Shown: in pieces, positions 1 to 11,223 of the stretch | How positions within the stretch are numbered: position 1 is the stretch's first letter | Layout of the letters: each line of letters begins with the position of its first letter | Origin: Sabethes cyaneus | Taxonomy: Eukaryota; Arthropoda; Insecta; Diptera; Culicidae | Assembly: GCF_943734655.1 (NCBI RefSeq) | Contig: NC_071354.1 | Span: 197,344,911 to 197,408,910 of the forward strand | DNA length: 64,000 bases | Direction: 5' to 3' | Made by a program: the position numbers and the translations under genes | The notes under the pieces: generated by a model | What the model was told of the DNA's origin: nothing | Seen by the model: the letters and a program-made list of their open reading frames with translations, nothing else | Database searches by the model: none

Positions 1-186
1 CTACACATGGAAAAAAGGGTGTATAAATAATAAGCGACCGTACTTTATTTATTTAACCTTATTTTATTTATTTAAAAATTGTACTAGAAAAAAACACAAC
101 GATTTCATTTGTGTACAACTTTTTATTACATAGGTAAAAATTAATTAAATTTTGAGTAAAATTAGTTTAGAGTGTAATGTTTACAT

Positions 187-510
187 GTGCAAAATTCACA
201 ATCTGTCAAGTGGTTATCGAGGTGGCTTCCAATCAAGAAGTGCTTCAACAAAAAAACAAAAATTCAGGCCAGTCCGCACAGGTGGATTGCGAAACTATTG
301 GAAATCGACCATTCAACCGTGTTCAGGGTGGTAAAATCATTTAAGGAGACTCAGACGAGCCAGCAGCGTAAGAACAGCGAAGACGATCTCATATCTAAAT
401 TCGTAATTGAAATAATCAAAATGATTAAAGCAAAACTCAATATGCCCGACCAGACCCGGCCAAGATTTTTGGCACACTTATACTATATTCTATGGTGGTT
501 CAAGCGATGC
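187..510 (+). pseudogene. DD37E Tc1/mariner transposase, N-terminal fragment
   Basis: A 108-codon frame contains a helix-turn-helix of transposase type (IAKLLEIDHSTVFRVVKSF) followed by a QTSQQRK linker. This is the first DNA-binding helix-turn-helix of a mosquito Tc1/mariner transposase, normally about 340 aa. The frame degrades after about residue 75 and the catalytic part is displaced to 1146-1515. No terminal repeat is visible near the window edge. Confidence 0.65.
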
Positions 511-515
511 TAACT

Positions 516-1145
516 TTAGCTGCCAGTAGGTGCCTATTTACGGAAAAAAATACTTGTAAAAACGGTAAAATTTATGCTTCAAATCAATTTTTAAAGTAAA
601 TAAAGCAACATATGATATTTACACCTTCTAGAAAGTTATGTTTTTTGATAGTATCAAAAAGTTTGTAAAACATGTAGTACCTGTTAGATGAGGTTGTGTG
701 TACATAAAGTTTAAAAAACTGATTTTTAGGGGGTCACGACAGAAGGTCAATTATATCTCGCAAACCATTCAATGCAGATACTTAGTATCTTCGGCAAAGT
801 TTAATGAAATTCAAAGTTCTATAGCTTTGCCGAGCACATGACTATGCTATCTAGTTCCTTTAAAAAATTATTTTTTTAAAATTTGTTATCCCCTTAATAT
901 CTAATTATATGAAAATGTCATTAGATGCAGAATATTTTTTTATGAAACTTCTCTTAAGACACCTAAGCTCGAAAACGTCAGGAAAGGCGAGAAAAGACTT
1001 TTGACCGCCTATTTCCGGAATGGTCCCACCGTGCGCGGCCATTAACGTCCATTCTTCCGTCTGGTTTGTCCAGCAAACCATGTCACTATGTCTTCGTGTC
1101 TTCAAGGTAAGAAACGCACCTAAACGAACCGATTAACATAGTACT
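516..1145. other. AT-rich sequence between transposase fragments
   Basis: AT-rich repeat-like DNA displaces the two halves of the DD37E transposase. I see no coding domain or clear terminal repeats, so I cannot say whether it is an insertion or a decayed part of the element. Confidence 0.3.
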
Positions 1146-1515
1146 GTGGCCAAATCCTGCACCAGGAAGCTATACCGCGAGTGGTTGGTGCAACCGAAAT
1201 GCATCGTAACGACAAGACATACATTAAAGCGGATGCCAAGCAGAGAGAAGTTTCAGAAGAAGATGGTCTACAAATTCGCTAAGAAGTTTTTGGTGTGGCA
1301 GGCGATCTGTGGGTGCAACAAATTCTGCAACCCGTACATAATGACCGACATCATCAACGGCCAAATATATAAATAAGAATGCCTCCAGAAACGCTTGTTG
1401 TCCTTTCTTTGGTCCCACAAAGGTGACACTCTGTTTTGGTCGGATCTGGCATCGTGCTATTACGTGAAACCGGTGATGGAGTTGTACGAAGCCAACGATG
1501 TTTTGAAGGTATTCT
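1146..1515 (+). pseudogene. DD37E Tc1/mariner transposase, central fragment
   Basis: The frame reads SCTRKLYREWLVQPKC, KKMVYKFAKKFLVWQAIC and NGQIYK, meets an in-frame TAA at 1374-1376, then continues as ECLQKRLLSFLWSHKGDTLFWSDLASCYY to YEANDV. The second catalytic Asp (LFWSD) is present; the first catalytic segment after PKC is garbled. The same blocks occur on the minus strand at 61722-62798, so both belong to one family. It ends where antisense RT sequence starts near 1515. It is dead. Confidence 0.8.
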
Positions 1516-1519
1516 TTAA

Positions 1520-1935
1520 CTCAATCTACTCTGCTTCGCGAATTAGTCTGGTTATTGTTCAGCCACCACCATAGATGTTCTGCCGATAATAACAATGTTA
1601 TCGACAAAGCAGACGAAATGACTAGATTTGTTGAGGATCGTGTCCGCGTGTTGATATCCGCTCGGTGCATAACAGCTTGTAGTGCTATATTGAATAGCAG
1701 GCATGAGAGATCATCACCTCTAACTCACCAAACCACTCGTAATGCGAACACAGTACAATATACCATTCATTTTATAGCAAATATAAATGCAGTACAGGTT
1801 TTACATCAACCACCCGGGCGATATCACAATAAATCAACGTACTGGTCACAGTGATGAGGCCACTTATAAAAAGATACCATTGCAGTTAGAATAAGTTTGA
1901 TCAGCTTCCTGGGGAAGCTGTTCTCGTCCATATTT
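1520..1935 (-). pseudogene. Non-LTR retrotransposon RT fragment (R1/LOA-like)
   Basis: Reading the minus strand gives SFPRKLIKLI, then GDDLSCLLFNIALQAVMHRADIN, then after a frameshift KSSHFVCFVDNIVIIGRTSMVVAE. These are the RT palm blocks usually written RQGDxLSCLLFNIALE and FxCFADDxDIIG. The catalytic ADD is replaced by VDN. It is a short, frameshifted fossil next to the transposase remnant. Confidence 0.7.
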
Positions 1936-2261
1936 AGTTCACGAACAAATGTTGCGTGAAAATGTTATGCCAGAACCGTGACTTTTTCGAGTATCTGCAT
2001 ATTTGTAGCCCACGCAGCGTTCTCTTCATCCATCACCCTCCTGCATTCAAGCGCGTGCGTGCGCGTTTTGAAACGATAGTCAGCAAATGTAGTCAACCAC
2101 TACCTTCGCAGATCATCTAGACATTATTATTAGAAATCTTATGATGGTGGAGGTAAACTACACAAGAGAAAAACAAAGGCTAGGAGGATTGAACTAAAGA
2201 TTAATGTGGTTGAAACTACATATATGTATATTAGTTAGAGGCTCCAAAAGAAAGTAATGTT

Positions 2262-2835
2262 CGTCCCCCACGGAACCACGGAAGTGGTTGATGAGTTCAA
2301 ATATTTGGGATTTCTAGTCACCATCGATGATAATACGAGTAAGGAGATTAAACGAAGTATTCGAGTTAAGAGTGTGGCCTATTAGTCCCTTTGCAAGACG
2401 TTTTGAATAAGGAGCATATGCCGTCACACAATACTGACAAAACACCAATCAGCTCGTTAGTTCTATACGAGACAGTTACATTACTTATGGAAAACATATG
2501 TACACTTGCCGTATTTGAACGAAAAGTGTTGCGGGCTATTTTTGTCGGAGTGCAAACGGAAAGCAGAGAGTGGCGCAGGCGTAAGAACCGTGAATTTCAG
2601 GCACTTCTTGGGGAATTTCCATTGTATACCTGGAGAAAGTCGTAAATCAATGTGGACAGGATACGTCGTCCGGTATTCTGGACGACTATGCATTGAGATC
2701 TCTTCTCTTCAAGTACCTCATTGGCACCAGGAATAGAGGGGCCCACAGTGATAGATGGCATGACTTGGCTGCAGCTCACTTGCGATTTGCTCAATGAATT
2801 GGCGCGAGTAACCCAGGACCGAGTATAGACCATTC
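2262..2835 (+). pseudogene. Non-LTR RT C-terminal fragment (R1/LOA-like)
   Basis: The plus strand reads EVVDEFKYLGFLVTIDDNTSKEIKRSI, a degraded tract, then VFERKVLRAIFVGVQTESREWRRRKN, and further on GPTVIDGMTWLQLTCDL. These match in order the thumb and C-terminal region of mosquito R1/LOA-group RTs (FVYLGSLVT, ERKxLRxIxGGVQ, WRRRxNxE). Several frameshifts and stops are present. It lies on the opposite strand from the palm fragment at 1520-1935, so the two are separate insertions or were inverted. Confidence 0.7.
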
Positions 2836-2889
2836 TACCAACAAACAACATTGCTGATATTGATATAACTTTCCCGTGAGGCAACTTGC

Positions 2890-4560
2890 GTTATGTCAAG
2901 TACTAGCACGGGGAAAGTGCAATATCAAACCCCTGATAAATATATGTAACTTAAAACTAGTTAACCCTTCACAATTTCAGAGTTATATGTAAACACGTAC
3001 TCCATGGACAACCCCTCTCGGAAGAAACCTAAAGTGAGCCCAATTTGGCTCGTAATTTAGTCAAAAGCTGCGTCCGTCCCACCCGTGCTGCATACCCCGC
3101 TGCAGAACCGGCCACGAACAGAAGAACAGTATGGATCTTGACGGGGCGGACAGCAGGTTGCTCGGTTTGCTTTTGGCGATTTGTCTGCCTCGTACGCCGC
3201 CTAGTACGTGAGCACTTGATTGCCACAGTTTCGCCAACGCCTCCGGTTCCCGTTGTTCGGTGGCTTATTTACGCCAAACCACGGCACTGCACTGCTCGGG
3301 TAGCGCTCACGTTGTGCACCGCGAACGCATTAAAGGTATTTATTTCGATTTATTATTTATCTTGCCCGTTCGATTCCGGGACATGTGCCAGAGCGATTGC
3401 GGGCCAAAAAAAGTTGTAAAAAAAAGTTAGGAGATGAAGTATTTCTCGATGTTGCAAAATGAAGAAATGAGTTTTTGGTGTCCAATTTCAACATTTATTC
3501 GACACGACTCGTAGAAATAATGAAAATCAATTTTATTAATTTGACGTTCAATGTACATAGAGTTCCAATTGACTCAAGGAATTTTTGAACTACATTAATC
3601 GGACGACATTCATTGAGTTCAGCCCTGCGAAGCAACGAAATCTCTCGCGGTCCGCTCGTTAATCACAACCTAAAAATCACGACTTTAACTCCCCAAAGGC
3701 CAAACGGTGTCCGGTACATTACCAGCCAGCAGCAGGACCGTGCTGCGGACACTGTGAAGTTCGACATCGTGCATGATTCAAAATTACGATTCACTCGTTT
3801 TTTTATTTTTGGTGGAGCTAAAATTCAATGTTATACCTACATTTACTGTGTGCGGTGTGTATTTCCGATATTGACTGCAGCCACGCGGGTGATGATCGGT
3901 CGGGGTGCTTCTGAAGAAGGAGCACTAGCCAACGAGCAGGACGAGTCTTACCGGCTTGCACGCGGTAAGAAATTGAAAACCGCTTAAAAATGGGGTAATC
4001 TTAGATCATGCGCGAGAATCGCGCATCCCGGAGTAAGCAGGATTAATATTTTAACACGAAAGCTGCGAAATCGATTTTCTTCTTTATCTGTTTACACTAT
4101 AATTATGGTTAGCAGGTATATGGTCTCGGTGCGATCACGATGCCGTCCGTCCGTCCGTCCGTCGGTTGTTGGCCGCCGTGTACGCTGTACGTGTACGCTG
4201 GCTCGATGGCATTGGCGTGCAACAGTCCCCTGGACAGACTAATTTTGAATGCAATTTAGTCCAGTTTAGGGGGTTTATTTTCGCACTAGTCGTGCTAGTT
4301 CTAGGAAGATGGACCGTTTCGTTTCGGATGAGAAAACGTTTCGCTTACCAACCCGAACCGGAGGCTTTTTGTTAGCAGCTCGCTACCATATAATTAGATA
4401 CCCCGGCGCTGCTGATCTCATTATGAAGGATTATAGCAGCCCGACGATTAAATGGTGTTGTGAATGCCCTGAACGGGATAGTTTTCTCTTTACGTTCCGT
4501 TTTGATCCGAATGAGATCGTGCAGGCTCTTTGATATCCCCGCTAAAGTGTTTTAAATCCC
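2890..4560. other. Low-repeat region, no gene recognised
   Basis: Parts at 3030-3420 and 3600-4520 are clearly more GC-rich than the surrounding DNA. ORFs of 124 codons (3045-3419 and 3613-3987) have no recognisable domain or membrane pattern. A (CCGT)n run sits at 4142-4163. It could be regulatory or decayed single-copy DNA. Confidence 0.3.
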
Positions 4561-6160
4561 CAGAAAGGCTTTCAGCTTATGCATCACCAGTTTCGAAAGA
4601 AATGAGCAACCATCATTAGCAGCATCGCGGTGTGAAAAATATTGTGTATATTCTGACACTTAAAAAATATGCCAAAAATGATATCCAAGTCTCACTACAA
4701 TTATTATACATACTTATCACATTCAGGTTAGATTGCAGTTATTAACTGGTATTAGGCATTAGGAATGCTTATATCGCAAAAGACTGCAAAAGGATGCCGC
4801 TACGGTAGTTTTGTTTTTAACACCAAATTTTAAAATATCATTATAGGGTAAGGAACGAGTTAAGCAGTGTTACCTATTTTAATCAGTTGAACATAAATGA
4901 TCCGAAAATGCACTTTTTTATTCATATTTTCAAAATCTTTTGATAGGATCATCTTCACAAATCACTTAACCATACATTTGGTTCACACAAACACAATTTA
5001 TTGGGTTTCCGACAAGAAATATGATGAATTAAAAATTGTTGTCCAAAAACGTACATTTTTCAGCTGCTCTTCAGCAATCGCCACTTTGCTACTGACGAAT
5101 TCATCAAATTTTCAGCACTGATTACAACCACTCTGAAAGTCAAGCACTCAATTGCCACATACCATATTATTCAGTCTCTTTTTTTCTATTATCTAAGGCT
5201 TTGTCACTAGCCGAAAGTTTTATTATTTTCTAACAAAACTGAAAACAAATTCTGAATTGATGGAACCTGTTCACCAGTAGCAGCAGCTGCAGCACAACTG
5301 ATGAACTATCGTGTTGCCAAGATACTGTTTCGGTTCTGGAAATAAGAATTTTAAGTTTGAAATTAACTGAAACCTCCTATGGTGAAAACGTGGTTCAATA
5401 CTTTTAAGAGAAATGTATGTTCATAATTAATTTTTCTTTATTAAAAACAACACAAAAGACAGCTGTTTCAATAATTTTCGAAGATTTTCTCAGTGATTTA
5501 ATGAAGCAACGATGTGTTTCAATGTTATTTGCTTTGACAACACTGTTCTAAAGTTAGATCGTGTGCACTTCTATGTTTGCCTCTTTTGTTCTCCCACCAT
5601 CCTTATGAACAGCGAGTGAGACGTAAAACTCGCAGTTTCCCATAAGAACACCAGAGAATAAAAGAGACGACGAATACCGTTTGCCGAACGGTGCGGTGAG
5701 TGTATGCCCCGATAAACAATTTAGACAGATGGCATTTTACGCATATGCCGATACGCTATGCCGATTACGCATCAGATGCCGATTAGTAGGTCGCGGATAG
5801 GAACGCGAACTTACTGAATAGGGGGAAAAGTTCGAGGGATTTTTTAACGGGACGTAAAAAAATTCAGATTTCAGGATTGCTGAAAACAGCACCCTGCGGG
5901 TGAAAATGGGTTCGGTGTGTTCAAAATTAGTTCCACCGCTCCAACTTTTAAAGCGAAAAATCAAAAGTTTAGCTCAACAATAGTGTCTTCCAATGGTAAC
6001 AGCTTGAAGAACTAAAGATAGCAAGAAGATTGGTATGCTGATATTCCCCACTTAGTCAACCCATCGCTTGTAATAAGGTAAAACAATCAGTGACCCGCTT
6101 AGACTGCTTAAAACTAGTTCTTTACCCTACCTACAGCATATAGAGATCCAACATGTTATT
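4561..6160. other. Intergenic, no gene recognised
   Basis: AT-rich DNA without a recognisable gene. A GC-richer stretch (5560-5960) contains three close copies of ATGCCGAT at 5745, 5758 and 5775. Nothing else stands out. Confidence 0.3.
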
Positions 6161-6162
6161 CA

Positions 6163-6780
6163 ACCCTCTCACTGGTAATATTGTAAAAGCGATGCGATTA
6201 AGCTAATGACTATTTTTTTCATGAAAGTGTACTCAAAAGAAGGTTAAGTTTTGATTGTCATGCGAAAATAGTAATCTGGATAAGCGCCACATAAGAAATA
6301 GTCTCAATTTTTTCCTGTTCGTTTTTTATGTTCAACGCTTTATTCAGATATTTTTTCAAATCAGATATATTAATTAAAAAAGTTTTGAGGACAATCATTT
6401 TGTCGCTTTTGTCGCTAGATATCACTTTCCATCAAACGTAGAAATGGCCAAAATTCGCGAGATAATCTTTTTCGCAATTCACCTGAAATCTTGTTCTGAA
6501 AAATTGAAATAGAAATTAGAACAATGGAATTTCCGAAAATCGTCCAAAAACATTTCTTTCGTTTTTCTCTATTTTTCGTAGATTTTCGCATGGAAAATAA
6601 TAACGTATATATTAAAAACAAGAATAGATTTGGTTTTCACGTTTAAACTTTAAGTAACAATGCTAAAAACCCCTTTTTTTGCTTGATTAAAAAATCTCTT
6701 TGTTTTCTTCTCACCCGCCCCCCACCCATTCCAGTAGCCCAACACCGGAAGGACAAAAACTTTTTAAAATATTTGTAATG
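6163..6780. repeat. Decayed interspersed repeats
   Basis: 6163-6370 aligns by eye with 49374-49570 (AACCCTCTnAC start, AATGACTATTTTTT, AAGTTTTGATTGTCATG, AGAAATAGTC), so it is a degraded copy of that TTAA-flanked family. 6660-6780 matches the CCCC-rich foldback family seen at 26457-27150 (CCGGAAGGACAAAAAC, ATATTTGTAATGGCCTAA). Confidence 0.6.
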
Positions 6781-6782
6781 GC

Positions 6783-7159
6783 CTAATTAGATTTTAGATT
6801 AGCATATGGATGTGAATTTGAATTCGAAGTTGAACTTGGGCTTGCCATTTTATTTAAAATTGGACTCAAAATTGAAGTGCTGAAAATTAGACTTTAAACT
6901 GGACCCGAATTGGAAGGTAATTAAACTTGTATTTGGGCTTTCAGTGGAACATAAATTGGAATTAAATTAGATTAGAAACTGGACTTAATGAACCCTCAAG
7001 TTGGGCTTGAAATTCCTGTTGAAATCAGACTTGAGAAATACAATTGATTTAAAATTGCACTTAATATTGGGTGTAAAATTAGATTTGAAATTGCATTTTA
7101 AATCGGAGTTGAAAATGGATTTAAATTTGGCTTGGAATTGGCTTTAAAATTAGACTTAA
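6783..7159. repeat. Degenerate short-period satellite, left part
   Basis: The sequence is a diverged array of about 12-13-bp units around TTGGACTTGAAAT. It stops at 7159 at a TTAA and resumes at 7919 after an inserted element, so the array was originally continuous to about 8110. Confidence 0.7.
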
Positions 7160-7918
7160 GGCGGAACCGAAAGTGGCTAACGTTATTGTGTTAGTGCGAC
7201 AAACACTGTACTGTACATCTCATGTGTTCGTCAAAAACCTAAACGTTTATTTGAATATTGTATCAGTATTGGTAATATGTGTCAAATAGCGGAGCTTGCA
7301 AACATAAACAGCTGATCCGCAGCCAACCGCACTGACTACAAACATTGCAAAAAAGGGTTTGTTTTCTTTATAAAGGCATTTCGATTCAATCAAAATTAAC
7401 AGCAGCAACTGAATAATGCGTAGGATCACTAGGATGTTTAATTAATCCGCTTGTATCGGATTGCGTTTTTGATTCCTGCGTTTGCGTTTTGTTTGTTTAC
7501 TTCACTCTAAGCTCATCGATGCGGCGAAAGTTGAAAGCTCTTTAAAAGCTCATTGATGTGACGAAAGTTTGATACTGTGTTGCTGCTTTTCCGGAAATCG
7601 CTAGTTCAACGAAATATGTGCGCAACCAAATATCTATTAACTAATTCCAGATTATACGTTTTATGAACACTTAATGATCTATACGATCAAGTAAATTTAT
7701 TTTCCATTAGCAATTATGTTTTGCTGAGCGTTTATTGAGACATAGCAGATCGATAAATTGAATTACAAGTTTTAGGAAATTATAACAGCGCTGGTAGCAC
7801 TGATTACGTGGCGAAAGCGTGCTCTGCCAATACAGATGCATTTTTAAGGCACAAAACAATACATGCTTCGAATGGTAGCCATTTACCCAGCCATCTTTGA
7901 GCCACTTTCGGTTTCCCC
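7160..7918. mobile_element. TTAA-flanked TIR element (759 bp) inserted in the satellite
   Basis: The left end GGCGGAACCGAAAGTGGCT and the inverted right end GGGGAAACCGAAAGTGGCT match at 17 of 19 positions. TTAA lies directly outside both ends (7156-7159, 7919-7922), as in piggyBac-type insertions. No transposase frame is present, so it is non-autonomous. The flanking satellite on both sides confirms the boundaries. Confidence 0.82.
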
Positions 7919-8112
7919 TTAAATTGAACTCGGAATTGGGCTTAAAATAGGATTTAAATTGGACTTGAAATATGATCTCACATTTCTTGGGACTTGAATG
8001 TGCACTTGAAATCAATGGTGAAATTGAAATCTAGACTAAAAATTGGCTTCAAAATGGGACATTGAAATTGTACCTGATTTGGATTTCAAATTGTGCTTGG
8101 TATTAGATATGG
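7919..8112. repeat. Degenerate short-period satellite, right part
   Basis: This continues the 6783-7159 array with units such as TTGGACTTGAAAT and ATTGGGCTTAAAAT. Confidence 0.65.
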
Positions 8113-9072
8113 GTCATTCCACGTCAAGTGACCGAAAAAAAGTTCAAACGTGTAATCGACCTTCACAGATTTGAACCAAACCAAAAATCCAAAATCTGGA
8201 GCCGATCGGACATTCCCTCGATTAATGGGAGCACCTTCATTTTAAGGAAAATACCCGTGTTTGTCAAAATCTCATATTTCTTTTGCTTATATCTCGGGAA
8301 ATATTAGGTTTAGAAAGACACTATTTTCACATTTTTAAAGGAAATAACCAAAGGAATTCGAAAAAGATGTTATTTTTGAGAACTAGTGGTCTCAAACTGC
8401 TCTACGATTCCACTGCTCTACGCTTGAATTCGATAATAACGCCGTCATCAGCAAAACCAAGAAATTTTACTAAAACAACCGGTTGCTCCAAAATTACAAA
8501 ATTTCGATGGCGTGTTCATTTTATGCACGATAAAATTGAATGCGTATATGCTGCAAACCAACGGAGACTATTGAAAATTTAATTAATGATCCCATGGCTG
8601 CGAACCATTTCGCGGAATATTTAACTTTTGTGTTGAAATTTGACAATTCGATAGTTATTTCTCCTCGAGTGGCTAAAATCAGTTCAGAATGCGCACCATA
8701 TCATATTTGACAGATTGATAGTTGTTTTGCTCAATGAAAGCATATTAGGTGAGGATGAACATATGTTTCTGTAACAGCGAATGTGTTTATTCAGTCCGGG
8801 TAGGAACTGGATGAATTTTTAATGGTCATTAGCTCCTATTTGATAGAGAAAATTCATCTCATTTCAACCCGGGTAAACAAATTCGTTATACGATAAGTAT
8901 CCAAACATTGGTAAAAAAATCCACAGAAAAATCAGTGAAACACGTCGAAGCTCTCTTCCTTACCTGTGCATATCTCATTGACTCTCGGAATAACCAATGA
9001 ATTGTCAAAAATAACCATGCTTCAGAGCAGGGTTATTTTCGGCAGAAGGTGAAATAACTGCTGTGAAATAAA
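8113..9072. repeat. Interspersed AT-rich repeats
   Basis: 8450-8640 shares a sequence family with 63715-63870 (AAAACAACCnGTT, AAAATTTCnnTGGCG, TGCTGCAAAC, TTAAT). A 99-codon ORF at 8283-8582 lies in this repeat and is not considered a gene. Confidence 0.45.
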
Positions 9073-9675
9073 TCTATATATATAAAAGTGAGCCACCATA
9101 ACTCCAGAACGCATTGACCGATCTTCACCAAACTTGGCACACATGTTCCTTGTTATAAAAGGGGTAACAGGGGGGAGGCCATAACTCCGAAATGCCTGAA
9201 CGGTTATTCATCAAACTTGGCACACATGTTCCATGACATAAGAGAATCAGCACTGGAAGGTTAACAAAAACGAGGGGGGAGGTTCCCTGACACGAGAGAG
9301 GGTCCCTAATAGGGGGGAGGCTACAACTCCGAAACGCCTTAACCGTTCTTTATCAAACTTGGCACACATGTTCCTTGACATCAGGGAATCAGCAAAGAGG
9401 GGGGAGTAACAGGGGGAAGACTACGAAATGTTTAGACGGTTCTTCCTTAAGTGACGCTGGGACAAAGGAGGGAGCTGATGACAGGAGGTTGCTGATAGGA
9501 AGGGGGAGTAACGCCCACATGACTGTAACAATTTATCCGTACAACGGAAAAAATCAAAATACGAAACACTAAACGGCAATGCTCGCAGCTGTAGATTTGT
9601 CAAGTGTAATTATGCGCTGAATCAAAGTGACCTGTATAAAAAGTGTTCGACCATTAGTGCTAAGTGTTGCTGGCC

Positions 9676-9800
9676 GACTCTATTTGAGTTTCAGGGGCAA
9701 TCATTCAAACAGTTTGGAGTTGATCTGAGAACACCATGTTTTTCCCATGGTCAACTTTATGTGGCATGTTCCAGAGTGGACTCGGCCAATAATTTGTGCA
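9676..9800 (+). pseudogene. Helitron Pif1-like helicase C-terminus, first half
   Basis: The frame reads FEFQGQSFKQFGVDLRTP then CFSHGQLYVACSRVDSANNLCI, the last conserved Pif1-family helicase motif. It is broken at 9800 by a TA-flanked insertion and resumes at 10802 with LAPGGETKNIVYKQV and a stop at 10861-10863. Rep nuclease and the other helicase motifs are absent, so it is a captured or deletion-derived tail. Confidence 0.82.
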
Positions 9801-9802
9801 TA

Positions 9803-10799
9803 CCGTTCTGATTCAAACTTCGAACACTTCAGCCATGCTGAAACTTTTTTCAAAGTAAAATGCTCGAAAACATCTTTATGCTACCCCCATGAACGGTTCA
9901 ATAGCATGACAATTTATTTATTTTCATGGGAAAATTTTAAAAATGAGGATAAAATGTTATTTTATAATGAAAAAAAACACTAAAAAACTGCTGTTTGGTT
10001 TTGATTCAAACTTCGAACACTTTCATGGTCGACATTCAAAGCTCGAATATTTCAGTCTCAGACATCGAATACTTGTATTACTTTGAAAAGTATTAATGTT
10101 TTTAGTGTCATTTAACTTAAATAAGTGAAATTACATCCTTTTTCTAAACACTATCCTTTTAAATCCACCTAACAGTGTGATTTAAATTTTTCACACAATA
10201 ATTAGTTTCAATCCTTATTTCTGAAGTCAATTGTTAATATTTACGAACTCCCTGAACCACATCTAAAGGAAGTTTACTTTCTACAGCTTTATCAATGCAG
10301 ACAATTAATTTTCCCGAAGGAAAACCCAGAAAAACCGGATATTATTCGTGGGTGTTCGAAGTTTGAATCACACCTCAAAACATGATTCAAACTTCGAACA
10401 CTTTTTATTTGTCTAATATCTTTGAATTAATGCATGAAATATTGTATTTTAACTATGCTTTAGTACAAATATATCTTGCACTTAAATAATAATCACGCAG
10501 TGGGAAGGTAAATGTTCTAAAATTGGTAAAATAATGCAAACGAAAAAACAGCTACTTTTACACGAAACGCTAAGAGTATGCGAACGAAGTTAAAATCTGA
10601 GTTCTCACTTTTTCCAGCGCCTGCTGTTTTCTTACAAGGAGTCCTACAGTTCAATGTCATACCTCACCGGATAGAGGACATTCTAACGAACACGGTGGTG
10701 TACAATAAACATAATATTTTATAATATTAGCGATACTAACGATCATTTTATTCTGAAGTGTTCGAAGTTTGAGACTGTTCTAAGTTTGAATCAGAACGG
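9803..10799. mobile_element. 997-bp TA-flanked TIR element inside the Helitron
   Basis: The left end CCGTTCTGATTCAAACTT is matched by the inverted right end (AGTTTGAATCAGAACGG). TA flanks both sides (9801-9802, 10800-10801). Removing the element and one TA restores an open helicase frame across the junction. GATTCAAACTTCGAACACTTT recurs inside (near 10001 and 10382). No transposase frame is visible, so it is a Tc1/mariner- or pogo-type MITE. Confidence 0.85.
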
Positions 10800-10801
10800 T
10801 A

Positions 10802-10863
10802 CTTGCTCCTGGTGGTGAAACTAAAAACATTGTTTACAAACAAGTTGGTCTTGAAGTGAGATG
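10802..10863 (+). pseudogene. Helitron helicase C-terminus, second half
   Basis: The sequence reads LAPGGETKNIVYKQVGLEVR then TGA, continuing in frame from 9800 once the insertion is excised. Confidence 0.75.
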
Positions 10864-11223
10864 AAAGGAATGACAGGTTTTATGTATCCATGGAAAAAAC
10901 ACTGTTGCACCTTCTACTTTTTTGAAAAGTACAATAACAAAACTATTCATTACCTATGCGTGGGGCCATTGTTAGCGGAAGGTCCAAATAGGATAAATAT
11001 CTTTGTTTCTCTTTCTTTATAGGGTTTTATAGGGATTTCCGTAAAGAAAACAGTTGTGTAAGTGGTCGGGCAGACAAAAGATGGGAAGCTGACAAATGGG
11101 GAGGAACGTCCAGAAGAGGAACAAGCGTTATATTTTTGCATTATAAGCATTTCGGTTACAATAACTGATGTACAAGTGGCTGTGAGACAAAGGCGCCCCG
11201 AGTAAGATCGGGTACTCAGCTAG

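Larger units (their letters stand above)
9073..11223 (+). mobile_element. Non-autonomous Helitron with nested insertion
   Basis: The left end starts TCTATATATATAAAAG after a host A. The right end has a 5-bp-stem hairpin (CCCGA at 11197-11201, TCGGG at 11208-11212), then TACTCAG and CTAG at 11220-11223 before a host T. This is the TC...hairpin...CTRR structure of Helitrons inserted between A and T. Subterminal repeats of CTTGGCACACATGTTCC occur three times (9135-9380). Without the nested 997-bp element it is about 1.15 kb. It retains only the C-terminus of the helicase. Confidence 0.85.
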
